Source of the DNA: Halomontanus rarus
Lineage (GTDB): Archaea > Halobacteriota > Halobacteria > Halobacteriales > Natrialbaceae
Assembly: GCF_017357405.1 (NCBI RefSeq)
Contig: NZ_CP071597.1
Coordinates: 62,001-126,000 of the forward strand
Direction of reading: 5' to 3'
Length of the DNA: 64,000 bases
Position 1 is the stretch's first letter; every line of letters starts with the position of its first letter. Made by a program: the position numbers and the translations under genes. Positions 50,298 to 59,124 of this stretch are shown here, in pieces. The notes beneath the pieces were generated by a model. It searched no databases. It saw nothing but the letters and a program-made list of their open reading frames with translations, and had not been told where the DNA came from.

Positions 50298-50675
50298 GCC
50301 GACGTAGATATAGTTGTCTGGTTGTCTGTTCGGATCGAGCGGCAACGGTGACGAACTCGAGAGACGTACGTCTCGCAGACCGGCAATCCAACCGAAATCC
50401 TTACCGTCACTCGATACTGTCCTCCCCTCTTCCAGTGGCCGTCTTTGCAGTCTACAGGCGTCGTTCAGCGGCTCCGCTCGTTCGTTCCACGGACGATTTG
50501 TCCGGTAGGCCTCGAGTTGACCCCTCACAGACGACGTGTCACTGATCGTTCTCGGTGAGTTTCGATCGAATGGTCACGTATTTCGATGAGGGAGGGACGG
50601 AGAGAGATGGAGGGAAAGAAAACAACTATCCACTCGAGAACGCTTCGGAGGCGAATCGATCCGAGTCGATCCGTG
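50298..50675. other. Intergenic region between cheR and the transducer gene
   Basis: No gene with coding character. Convergent termination region; the only striking sequence is a purine-rich tract (plus strand) at 50588-50622. Confidence 0.5.
50588..50622 (-). terminator. Pyrimidine-rich tract after the transducer gene
   Basis: On the minus strand this reads CTTTCCCTCC, CTCTCTCCGTCCCTCCCTC, shortly after the stop of the transducer gene. It resembles the tract after the RecA-fold gene at 18077-18194 and may act in termination; there is no hairpin. Confidence 0.35.
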
Positions 50676-53600
50676 TCAGTTCTGGTCGTCGCCGAAGGTG
50701 AAGATATCGTCCGCGTATTCGCTCGTTTCGTCGTCTTCGTCACCGGTTTCGTCTTCGCCGTCAGCCTCAGCGTCCACCTCACCCGGTTCGACTTTCTGAT
50801 CGGGACTCTCACTTTCAGCCGAATCCGAATCGTCGATCGTATCCGATTCTGATTCTGATTCCGAACCCGATTCGATCCCGAAATCGATCTCGTCGGCATC
50901 CGCAAACGCTTCAGTGGCGTCCTTGTCGACAGATTGTGCCGTCTCTTCTGTGGTTTCCGCTTCCGTGTCGGCGGTCATATCGACGTCCTCCCACGCATCC
51001 CCCGAGAGAGGATCCAGGTCCACGTCGTCGCTTTCGGGGATCCACGTCTCGGTTTCGGTCACCGTCTCCCTCTCCTCGGATGGTGCCTCGAGACCGGCCT
51101 CGGATTCGACCTCGCCCCCGTCCATCTCAGCGCCGTCGAGTTGCTCACCCCACGGTTGTCCTGCGAACTGGTCGGCGACGTCGGTGTCGTCTGCGTCAAC
51201 TGTCTCCGCATCGTCCGATTCGCTCTCGCTCTCACTCTCGGGTGCCGGCAGCGAGATGGCATCAGCGGTCGCACTCTCACTCTCGTCGTTACCATCTCCA
51301 TCGTCGTGTTCGCCGGTGCCAGTATCGACAGCGTCGTCGTCGATGTCTTCTGCTTCGACCCCCTCGAGGGGGTCCGGTTCCGGTTCCAGTTCCGGTTCGG
51401 GTTCGGGTTCCGGCGCAGACACCGGTTCACGTCCCACACCCGTTTCTTCATCCGAATCGGGTTCCGATGACGCCTCGATGACGTTCGATACGGCGTCGTC
51501 GATTAAATCCTGTCCGACAGGCTCTGCTCTAGCCGCGTTTGCATTCGCGTTCGGGTCCAGTTCGTCTGGCTCGGCGTCCGTCTCTGACGCGTCCGTTGTA
51601 TCCGTATCCGTACTCGTACTCGAGTCCTCGAGTGGGTCGTTTTCGTCGGCGTCGACGGGTTCCCACGCCTCCTGGGGTGGACCGCTCAACGCCGTGCTGT
51701 CGGCGTTGTCATCGCCCTCGATGTCTGTGTCCGGTTCGCTTTGGGACCCGAACTCGCCCGCCTCGAGGCCAGGGCCAGATTCGTCGTCCAGTTCGGCTGA
51801 CCCAGTACGACTATCCTCGCTGTCGACGGCACCGTCACTGCCGACGGCGTTCGCGCCGGTATCCGTAAACCCGTCGCGTACTTCGTCGTCGGCTGTCGTC
51901 GGCTCGTCTTCGTCTTCGACGGACTGTTCGGCACGCTCGTCTTGTTCTCGGTTCTGGTTGGCTCCCTGGTCCTGACCTTGACCTTGACTTTGACCTTCGC
52001 CGCTGGCATCACTTACGTCAGTGTCTGCTCGATCCGCGTCGACATCACTGTAACCGTGACTGCGGCCGACGGTCGGTGGCTCTCGTTCGTCGACGGTCTG
52101 TCCGTACGTAAACGCCGTCTCACCGTCGTCCGAACCCGTCTCCGTTGTCGACGTCTCGAACGAGGACTCGACGTCTGGTTCAGTGATGGGTCCCGATTCG
52201 GATTCGGATTCAGCTTCGGAGACAGCTTCGGGGTTGGAGTCGGTTTCGGACTCTGACCCGGATCCGTGGTCGAACGCGGCAGTATCGCTCTCTCCGTCCG
52301 TCGTTTCACTCGCAACTACGTTTCCATCGTCGCCGTCACCGCTATCGTCGTCGACCTCCGAAGCGACGTCATCGTCGGACGACGGCGAACGATCAGCATC
52401 GTCGACCGTGTCGATCACATCGTCGACGGGTGGAGCTTCGGTAACGTCAGTGTCTCCCTCGGCCCCGCTCTCGAGGCTGCTCGTCGTCGCCGTCTCGTCG
52501 CCCAGGGAATCAGCGTTGACTGTGGACTCGGGCTCGGGTTCGGGTTCGAACTCAGATTCAGGTTCCGAATCTGGTACTAATTCACCTTCAGCACCCGCTC
52601 CAGTCTCTGCGTCTGCGTCCACATCCGATGCAGACGTCAATGCCGACTCCGGCTCCGGCTCCGATTTCGAGTCGAAGTCGAACTCGTCCTCGGAACGGCC
52701 GAACGACGGGGGCTCGTCCGATTCGCCGTCGAACAGGAATTCCTCCGTTTCGACGTCGGCATCCGTCTCGAACCGGTCGAGGACTTCCGAGAGGTGGGTC
52801 GCCTGCGTTACGAGATCGCTGGCACTCCGGGAGACCTCCGTCAATGCGGACGTCTGTTCTTTCGCGGCAGCGGCGACGTTCTCGCTTTCGGCGCTGGTCT
52901 GCTCGGAAATCGACGCCGCCTCGTCGACCATGGCGACGACCTCCTGCGTGGAGGCGGCCTGTTCCTCGCTGGCTGCAGAAATCTCCTGGACGCCGCCGTT
53001 GGTCTCGTCTGCGTACGCTGCGATCTCGTCGAGTGCGTCGACTGCTCGCTCGACCGAGTCGGTGTGTTCGGAGACACGGGAACTGGTGTACTGCACTTCC
53101 GAGGCAGTTCGCTCGGTCTGTTCCTGAATCCGCTCGAGGCGCTGTTCGATGTCTTCGGCGGCCTGTTTGGTCTCTTCGGACAGTTCCTTGACCTCGCCGG
53201 CGACGACGGAGAATCCTTCACCGGAGTTCCCGGACCGGGCGGCCTCGATGTTGGCGTTGAGCGCCAGCATGTTCGTCTGGTCTGCGATCTCGGTAATGAA
53301 CTCGATCAGTTCGTCGATCTGCTCCATTTCGGCTTCGAGTCGGTCGATCTCCTCGACTGCCGTCTGGGATTCGGACTCGATCTCGTTCATCCCCTCGATC
53401 GCTTCCTGGGCGGCTTCGCGGCCACGCTTCCCGGTTTCGGCGGTCCGTTCGGCGAGATCGGCGACCTCGTTCGACGACGCGGCAATCTCTTCGATGGTCG
53501 TCGACAAGCCGTTCATCTCGTGGGTCACAGACTGGAGGCTATCGTTTTGACGGTCTGCACCGGCGGAAATCTCCTGAATGGAGTCGGACACCTGCTCGGA

Positions 53601-54266
53601 GGCAGCACGGACTTCCTCGGAGCCTGCGGTCACCTCTCGCGAGGAGGTCGCAACCTCGTGTGAGAAGGCCTCGAGTTGCGCCGTCGTTTCCTCGATCTCG
53701 GCGACCATCTCGTTGAACTCGACGGCGAGTTCCGCCAGCGCCTCGTTCTCGCTGTCCGGATCCATCCGTGCGGTGAAGTCACCGTCGGCACACGTCTGCA
53801 TCACGTCGCGGTACTCGTCGACTGTCGCTTCGAACTGCTCGGTGACCGCCTCGGCCTCGGCTCGAGCCTGCTCGGCGTCTTCGCGAGCGGCGTGTGCGTC
53901 GTCGATCTGTTTTCGCAGGGAATCGCGCATGCTGTCGACGCCGTCGTGGAGTCGACCGATACTATCGACCCTCTGACTGTTTATCTCGGCGTCGAAATCA
54001 CCGTCCTCGAGTCGGTCGACGGTCACTTCCAATTCACGTGCCGACCGAGAGGCGTTGCGGGCGACGATTCCACTGACCAAGACGATAAGTACGAGTCCCG
54101 CCCACGAGGCATAGACTGCGTGTTGGAGGCTCAGCCCGTATTGTTCGACGCTTACGAAGACAGTAGCGACGACAAACAGACTGCCGAAAAACAGCGCCAG
54201 TGTGAACTTGAGCGCATATCGCCTCCTGATGAAGTTTGGTATCACTCTCCGAACCGGACCTAACAT
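50676..54266 (-). CDS. Methyl-accepting transducer (MCP/Htr) with long acidic tail
   Basis: A 1196-residue protein. Two membrane helices lie close together (about 21-41 '[20 protein letters not shown]' and 50-70 '[20 protein letters not shown]') with only about ten residues outside, so there is no external sensor domain. HAMP-like regions follow ('[20 protein letters not shown]', '[20 protein letters not shown]'). The signalling coiled coil spans about 200-500, with the conserved tip '[20 protein letters not shown]' near 327-346. From about residue 515 to the end there are about 680 residues of Asp/Glu/Ser-rich, low-complexity sequence. It passes signals to CheA through CheW; the input probably comes from a membrane partner or the cytosol (inference). 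Confidence 0.93.
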   Translation of the reverse strand: MLGPVRRVIPNFIRRRYALKFTLALFFGSLFVVATVFVSVEQYGLSLQHAVYASWAGLVLIVLVSGIVARNASRSARELEVTVDRLEDGDFDAEINSQRVDSIGRLHDGVDSMRDSLRKQIDDAHAAREDAEQARAEAEAVTEQFEATVDEYRDVMQTCADGDFTARMDPDSENEALAELAVEFNEMVAEIEETTAQLEAFSHEVATSSREVTAGSEEVRAASEQVSDSIQEISAGADRQNDSLQSVTHEMNGLSTTIEEIAASSNEVADLAERTAETGKRGREAAQEAIEGMNEIESESQTAVEEIDRLEAEMEQIDELIEFITEIADQTNMLALNANIEAARSGNSGEGFSVVAGEVKELSEETKQAAEDIEQRLERIQEQTERTASEVQYTSSRVSEHTDSVERAVDALDEIAAYADETNGGVQEISAASEEQAASTQEVVAMVDEAASISEQTSAESENVAAAAKEQTSALTEVSRSASDLVTQATHLSEVLDRFETDADVETEEFLFDGESDEPPSFGRSEDEFDFDSKSEPEPESALTSASDVDADAETGAGAEGELVPDSEPESEFEPEPEPESTVNADSLGDETATTSSLESGAEGDTDVTEAPPVDDVIDTVDDADRSPSSDDDVASEVDDDSGDGDDGNVVASETTDGESDTAAFDHGSGSESETDSNPEAVSEAESESESGPITEPDVESSFETSTTETGSDDGETAFTYGQTVDEREPPTVGRSHGYSDVDADRADTDVSDASGEGQSQGQGQDQGANQNREQDERAEQSVEDEDEPTTADDEVRDGFTDTGANAVGSDGAVDSEDSRTGSAELDDESGPGLEAGEFGSQSEPDTDIEGDDNADSTALSGPPQEAWEPVDADENDPLEDSSTSTDTDTTDASETDAEPDELDPNANANAARAEPVGQDLIDDAVSNVIEASSEPDSDEETGVGREPVSAPEPEPEPELEPEPDPLEGVEAEDIDDDAVDTGTGEHDDGDGNDESESATADAISLPAPESESESESDDAETVDADDTDVADQFAGQPWGEQLDGAEMDGGEVESEAGLEAPSEERETVTETETWIPESDDVDLDPLSGDAWEDVDMTADTEAETTEETAQSVDKDATEAFADADEIDFGIESGSESESESDTIDDSDSAESESPDQKVEPGEVDAEADGEDETGDEDDETSEYADDIFTFGDDQN

Positions 54267-54396
54267 AACCGGACAACCTCACCCACCGACAATAAATCCT
54301 CACCCGCAGTTATCACTGTTGAGAACACTTTTCTCGTGTATATGCCGGAACACGTTACCGATCGATACATGGGCCTTCCCCAAGTAGTCGCTCGCA

Positions 54397-55716
54397 ATGG
54401 ACCGTGGTGCCCTTCGGTCGTTCGTCGCGCGGACCCAGGCACTCGTCGACCCTGCCCCGCCTGCAACGCTCGAGGAGACGCGAACGTGGATCGTCGAACC
54501 CCTGCTCGAGACTCTCGGCTGGGACGTCCGTTCGGATACGAACGCCTGTAAGGTGGAGACGGATCGGACGCTCGAAGGGACCGCTCTCGAGTACGTCTTC
54601 TCGGTCGACGGGACACCCGGACTCTTCGTCGCCGTCGAATCGTTCACGGACGACCTCTCAACTCGGCGAGAACGCGACCTCCGACGAACGATGCAGGCCT
54701 CGGGCGTCGACCGGACGATCTATACCAACGGGCGGGAACTGGTTCTGCTCGCCGGACCCAGCGGTCAGGATCGGTTTCAGTGTCGCCTCTCGTCGCTTCA
54801 CGACGCGGAATCCGAACTCGAGCACGTCTCCTTCCGACGGACCGAACGCCGACTCGAGCGCCACTCGAGGGCGTTCGCCGCTCGGCGACTCGCAGTCGAA
54901 CGGGAGACGCTGACGGATTCGGTCGTCGACGACCTCGCCGCGCTCGCAGGGGAGTCGTATCGAGCCGAACTTCGAACGGCGACTGAACGGTTCGTCGACG
55001 AATTGATTCGGGGGTTTACGACCTCTGGCGAGTCAATTTCGGGAGCGGGTGCGCTCGAACGTCGGGCGGATCAGGGCTCCGATCGCAACCATCAGGGCGA
55101 GGACCGCGATTCGGTCACCCTCGAGCGAGAGCCGTCCGACGTCTCGTCCAGTGATCGAACTGGTGACTCGAGAGTCGGGTTCGACGACTCAGCGGTCGAC
55201 GGCTCTCCTCCCGACGAATCGATGCTGGACGACGCTCCCTCGCCGGCCGCGAACGGCGAAGATGGGTCAAACTCGAGTGTTGTCGAAGACGACGATCACG
55301 ACGGTGATATCGAAGACAGCGGGGCCGAAGACGGCGATTCCGAAGACAGCCGCTCTCGTACCACCGAAACCGACGACAGTGAGTACGTCGTCCGGTTCTT
55401 CAACGACCGCGGGTCGGTCGGCGCGATCGGCCACTCACAGCCCGATCAGGCGATGGTCCACGCCGCCGAGTACCTGCTCGACCGTGGTCTGGCAGACCTC
55501 GAGCTCCCCTGGGCCCCGACGGACGACGTGACGGTCGTCAACGACGAACCGACGCTCGAGGACGGCACTGCGATGGCCACCGCCGAGGGGCTCTCGAACG
55601 GCTACGTGTTGAATACCGGTGGGGCGCTCGAGGAGCGAGCGAGACGGTTGAAGGCGTTGGCAGAGGAAGCCGGGTTGCGTGCGATGTTGACCGGGGACTG
55701 GCCGGAGGCAGAGTGA
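54397..55716 (+). CDS. HsdR-N-like domain protein with acidic linker
   Basis: A 439-residue protein ('MDRGALRSFVARTQALVDPA'). The N-terminal 'LEETRTWIVEPLLETLGWDV' and 'ALEYVFSVDGTPGLFVAVES', followed by 'RTIYTNGRELVLLAG', resemble the type I restriction HsdR N-terminal (PD-(D/E)XK-like) domain, but the D...ExK residues are weak ('EYVFSVD...VAVES'), so catalysis is doubtful. Residues about 220-325 are acidic and disordered. A C-terminal alpha/beta part ('YVVRFFNDRGSVGAIGHSQP', 'DQAMVHAAEYLLDRGLADLE', 'SNGYVLNTGGALEERARRLK') has no firm match. Divergent from the transducer gene. Confidence 0.6.
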   Translation: MDRGALRSFVARTQALVDPAPPATLEETRTWIVEPLLETLGWDVRSDTNACKVETDRTLEGTALEYVFSVDGTPGLFVAVESFTDDLSTRRERDLRRTMQASGVDRTIYTNGRELVLLAGPSGQDRFQCRLSSLHDAESELEHVSFRRTERRLERHSRAFAARRLAVERETLTDSVVDDLAALAGESYRAELRTATERFVDELIRGFTTSGESISGAGALERRADQGSDRNHQGEDRDSVTLEREPSDVSSSDRTGDSRVGFDDSAVDGSPPDESMLDDAPSPAANGEDGSNSSVVEDDDHDGDIEDSGAEDGDSEDSRSRTTETDDSEYVVRFFNDRGSVGAIGHSQPDQAMVHAAEYLLDRGLADLELPWAPTDDVTVVNDEPTLEDGTAMATAEGLSNGYVLNTGGALEERARRLKALAEEAGLRAMLTGDWPEAE

Positions 55717-55792
55717 GCGAGTCGGTCGTAAGCAGTTCTTGACTCGCGAGGGAGAAAGATCGGCTTCGTCCCGGGGGACGAAAGTCTGGTTT

Positions 55793-56557
55793 TTAGAAGT
55801 CGACTTCGACCTCGACGATCCGTACTGTGGCGGTTGAGATGCTGTCACAAGTGCCGGTGCTGTCCCAACCGTTTTCACTCAAGACTGTGTCCCATCCGTT
55901 CTCGTACGCTGGAGTCCCTCCAACGTCAATTTCGACACGGTCGGCATCTGAGAACGTCTCTACCCGCGTCTCGCTTTCCATGACCGTGACCTCCACGTTG
56001 TCCTCGCCACCGATCGACCGCTCGTCACCGCCACCACTGATCTTGACCACCGAGATGACGGCCGCCGTATCGGTGCAGGTCAACCGAGGCCGATCTATCA
56101 CGACGCTCTGGGATGGCTCGCCCTCGACACCGCGGAAGACGCCACCGCCTTCGTAGGCGATCAGACTCGAGTCCTGCTGGTAGGTGATAGAGCCGAGTTC
56201 CACGTTCTCGTCGAAAACTGAAGTGCCACTCGTATCGTCCACTGAAATCTCGAGTGTCGTTCCATCGTCAGTGCTGCTGACGGTTCCACCTCGGAGGGAG
56301 AGTTCACCCGACCGTTCTTCGATGCCGCGATTTCGCTGGACGTCGTTCAGGTTCTCCCCGAGTGCACTCATGGCTCGCTCGGCGTTTCGCATCTGCTCGC
56401 CCTCCTGAAAGTCGGTCATCGACTGGAAGCCGGTCATGTAGAGGATGCCGACGGAACCGATGATGATCGAAAAGACGAGGACGAACGCGATGACCTCGCT
56501 CACCGCGCGGTCGCCGTTACCGTCACCACGTCGCACTCGCGGTCCGATTCCGGTCAT
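55793..56557 (-). CDS. Pilin-like protein (DUF7289-type)
   Basis: A 254-residue protein with one N-terminal hydrophobic helix after a basic leader: 'DRAVSEVIAFVLVFSIIIGS', 'VGILYMTGFQSM'. The motif recalls archaeal type IV pilins ('RAVSPVIG...'). The rest is beta-rich and exported. It is the last gene of the pilus operon and its ATG overlaps the previous stop. The DUF number is from memory. Minor pilin or pseudopilin is the likely role. Confidence 0.75.
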   Translation of the reverse strand: MTGIGPRVRRGDGNGDRAVSEVIAFVLVFSIIIGSVGILYMTGFQSMTDFQEGEQMRNAERAMSALGENLNDVQRNRGIEERSGELSLRGGTVSSTDDGTTLEISVDDTSGTSVFDENVELGSITYQQDSSLIAYEGGGVFRGVEGEPSQSVVIDRPRLTCTDTAAVISVVKISGGGDERSIGGEDNVEVTVMESETRVETFSDADRVEIDVGGTPAYENGWDTVLSENGWDSTGTCDSISTATVRIVEVEVDF

Positions 56558-57054
56558 TGATGACCACTCTCGAGGGTGATCTTACCCGTGCTGCCGTCGT
56601 ATTTAACCGTGATTGGGCCACCACGAACTGACGCGCCCGTGTCGATGGCACTTTCTTCGACCGTCATCGGGATATGTACCTCGGCGTCCTCACTGTGTGC
56701 AGTCAGTGTGAGACAGGTCTCCGATTCCTCGAGGAGGAACGACGAGCAGTCCCCGTCTGCGTCCGAGTTCATGTCGATCGAATACGAGGACCCCGACACC
56801 CGACGTGGGTGATCGACGCGGAGAGTCACGGTGTCAGAACCGGTCGCCGATCGATCGACGCTGGCGATCTCACCCGCGAGCCGCTCACCGGTCGTCTCGA
56901 GGGAAGTCTTCGCTCCCCGTTCTTTCTCGCTGTCGAGCATGGATCCCGCACCGATCATCAACCCTGAGATGAGAATCGCCGTGATCCCGATCGTCAGGAC
57001 GTGTGTGATGGCAACCGAAACCGCACGGTCGTCACCGCGGAGACGCCGGGTCAT
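56554..57054 (-). CDS. Pilin-like protein (DUF7266-type)
   Basis: A 166-residue protein: 'DDRAVSVAITHVLTIGITAI', 'LISGLMIGAGSMLDSEKERG' as a basic leader plus one helix, then the soluble domain 'LETTGERLAGEIASVDRSAT', 'DTVTLRVDHPRRVSGSSYSI'. A Cys pair ('DCSSFLLEESETCLTL') may form a disulfide outside. Overlaps both neighbours by four bases. Probable minor pilin. Confidence 0.75.
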   Translation of the reverse strand: MTRRLRGDDRAVSVAITHVLTIGITAILISGLMIGAGSMLDSEKERGAKTSLETTGERLAGEIASVDRSATGSDTVTLRVDHPRRVSGSSYSIDMNSDADGDCSSFLLEESETCLTLTAHSEDAEVHIPMTVEESAIDTGASVRGGPITVKYDGSTGKITLESGHQ

Positions 57055-57935
57055 CGTCGATCACCGTACACGTCGACCTCGAACTCCCGTTCGACCGAGA
57101 GTTCGCTCGTGTCGTAGGTGTACTCGAGGTCGACGGTCCAGGCTGCCAGATGCCCTACTTCGTTCCCATTCTCGACGAGATCATCGTCACCTCGTGCAAT
57201 GAGTTCGTAGTATCCTTCTTCCTCGCCGTTGAACCGAAGCGATTCGTAGGTTTCGTTCGAATTGATCAGTTTGATTGAACAGTCGTCGTTGCCGGTATTA
57301 CCCCCAGCGATTGTTCCCGTTGTGAAATCGAAGTGGACAACACTCTCAGATTGGTCGACCGAACAGTGATCCCCTTCGAGATCGTTAAAGCTGAATCCGT
57401 TGCTAGTAGAACTTATCTCGAGTTGAGTTTCGTCACCCGATGACTTGTTGGTCGATGTAACTCTGATTGGGCTACCAAGTTCATTGGAATCGAGTTTTAG
57501 TTTGAAATGTCCTACCTCTCCGTCGTTATCATTACTCGAGTTGAACACCTCTCCCAATGAAACATCCGAATCAGTAGCTTGTGCCGGTTCACTTACACCG
57601 ACGACTGAAACATCGACGATAGCCGGTCGTCGCTCCGCAGTCGCGTTCTGGTATTGGTTGATGAACGCTTCGCTCTGACCCGCGATATCGTTAGTACTCG
57701 AGTTCAGATTCACCTCCTGAGCAACACCACGAACTCCGCGCGCCATCTCGAGTTCCGCCAACTGCGCGTCCGACGTTGTTTCGATCGAGCTACTCGAGGA
57801 CATCGTCTGCGTGTAGAGGACGCTGTTGAAGACGACGACGATGCCGAGGATGATGAACGCGAGCGCGATCGCCGCGATGAGGATCAGTTGGGCGCGGTCG
57901 CGAGTGCTCCGAAGAGTTGAACTGTCGCTCACCAT
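57051..57935 (-). CDS. Pilin-like protein (DUF7261-type)
   Basis: A 294-residue protein. The N-terminus 'TRDRAQLILIAAIALAFIIL', 'GIVVVFNSVLYTQTM' gives the single export/anchor helix. A Ser/Thr-rich beta domain follows, with Cys in 'GDHCSVDQSESVVHFDFTTG' and 'NTGNDDCSIKLINS'. Its base composition dips in the middle (57250-57550 is more A+T-rich than its neighbours), as often seen in variable surface genes. It overlaps the next gene's start. Confidence 0.75.
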   Translation of the reverse strand: MVSDSSTLRSTRDRAQLILIAAIALAFIILGIVVVFNSVLYTQTMSSSSSIETTSDAQLAELEMARGVRGVAQEVNLNSSTNDIAGQSEAFINQYQNATAERRPAIVDVSVVGVSEPAQATDSDVSLGEVFNSSNDNDGEVGHFKLKLDSNELGSPIRVTSTNKSSGDETQLEISSTSNGFSFNDLEGDHCSVDQSESVVHFDFTTGTIAGGNTGNDDCSIKLINSNETYESLRFNGEEEGYYELIARGDDDLVENGNEVGHLAAWTVDLEYTYDTSELSVEREFEVDVYGDRR

Positions 57936-58579
57936 ACGGTCAACCGCACCTCCACGACGTTGTACACGTTCCCGTCAGCATCCTCGCCGACATTCGGAAT
58001 GGGATATCCTTCATCTCTGGCCTCTTCGAGTGTCAAATCTTCACTTCCCGGTGCCGTCAACCGCTGCTCCTCGTACAGCGTTACCATATAACTCGAGCTG
58101 AACGCGTTCGGACTCGGCTGGCCCTGATAGACCAGATTGAACGAACTCCGATTCTCGCCGTCGTTTCCGTCCCGATAGACGACTTCGACGTTATAGCTCC
58201 GCCCACTCTCTTCGAACCGGTGCTCGAGGATCGTTCCGAATCCGAAGTCCTCGCCCATCGTCGTATTATCGGTAAAGTCACCAGACGTATAGTTGACCGA
58301 GGCGGTCGAGCTAGCGTTGTGGTACGTTTTCTCCGAATCGTTCCAGTACCGCACGAGATACGACAGGTCTCCATCGCTCTCTGCAACGACGAGTGCGTCC
58401 TGGGCTTCCTGCTGGAGCTGTGCCTGGACGGTTCGATCGACGGACCCTCCCGTCGTCGGCGTGATGACCACCGACTGGAGGGCGAACAGCACCGCCGTCA
58501 GAACGATGATCGCACCGACGAATCCCTCGAGGGTGTAGGCCTGTCCTCGATCGGTCTGTGGTGAATTCTCTCGAGTCAT
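57929..58579 (-). CDS. Pilin-like protein (DUF7288-type)
   Basis: A 216-residue protein from the ATG at 58579, which overlaps the stop of the gene upstream (ATGA). 'TDRGQAYTLEGFVGAIIVLT', 'AVLFALQSVVITPTTGGSVD' is the leader and helix. The external part begins 'RTVQAQLQQEAQDALVVAES' and ends 'GNVYNVVEVRLTVW'. An ATG at 58609 is in frame but would lie within the preceding gene. Probable minor pilin. Confidence 0.75.
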   Translation of the reverse strand: MTRENSPQTDRGQAYTLEGFVGAIIVLTAVLFALQSVVITPTTGGSVDRTVQAQLQQEAQDALVVAESDGDLSYLVRYWNDSEKTYHNASSTASVNYTSGDFTDNTTMGEDFGFGTILEHRFEESGRSYNVEVVYRDGNDGENRSSFNLVYQGQPSPNAFSSSYMVTLYEEQRLTAPGSEDLTLEEARDEGYPIPNVGEDADGNVYNVVEVRLTVW

Positions 58580-59124
58580 GTATTCCACACCCGGACGACG
58601 AGTCGACACGCTGGATCACAGTCTGGGTGGTCGATCGTCACGATTCGCCCCGCACTGGCTGCTGACTGGTCACTGTACGGATCACCACCAGTGAAATCGT
58701 CGATTCGTCGAGCCGATCGGTCCTCGGATTGATTTAATGTCTCAATTGAAACGTTTGCCTTGTCGATCGGCACTCCGTTTGCCACCCTGAGTCCGAGTGC
58801 TGCGGCGAAATCCGTCCCCTCGTCGGCGTCACCGTACTGCTCCTCGAACGCCGAGGCGTTCAGATGATTCGGCCGATCCGGGTCCTCCGACAAGTTGTCC
58901 ACGATGGTCGCGGCGATCCGATCGGCCTGTGCGGTCTGTCCGCTGTCGACCGACGACGAAAACGGCGTCAGCAGGGAAGGCATGTACGAGAACACGAACG
59001 CGGTCGCCAGCAGGAAGATGCCGATTCCGACGGCGAAGTCCTGTGTGGTCTGTCCGCGGTCTCGCAGAGAGACCGAGATCGAGATCGTTTTCGTCTTCGT
59101 CTGATTCCGTCTCTTCCGTGCCAT
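58576..59124 (-). CDS. Pilin-like protein (DUF7287-type)
   Basis: A 182-residue protein. A basic start 'MARKRRNQTKTKTISISVSL', then 'RDRGQTTQDFAVGIGIFLLA', 'TAFVFSYMPSLLTPFSSSVD' as the pilin-like helix, and a soluble domain with a Cys pair at the end ('IDHPDCDPACRLVVRVWNT'). It abuts the PilC-like gene with no gap. The C-terminal disulfide candidate is common in exported minor pilins. Confidence 0.75.
   Translation of the reverse strand: MARKRRNQTKTKTISISVSLRDRGQTTQDFAVGIGIFLLATAFVFSYMPSLLTPFSSSVDSGQTAQADRIAATIVDNLSEDPDRPNHLNASAFEEQYGDADEGTDFAAALGLRVANGVPIDKANVSIETLNQSEDRSARRIDDFTGGDPYSDQSAASAGRIVTIDHPDCDPACRLVVRVWNT

Noticed and set aside
50914..51975. A 353-codon Ser-rich frame on the plus strand opposite the transducer tail
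   Set aside because: Antisense artefact of acidic codons; no start signal or domain.
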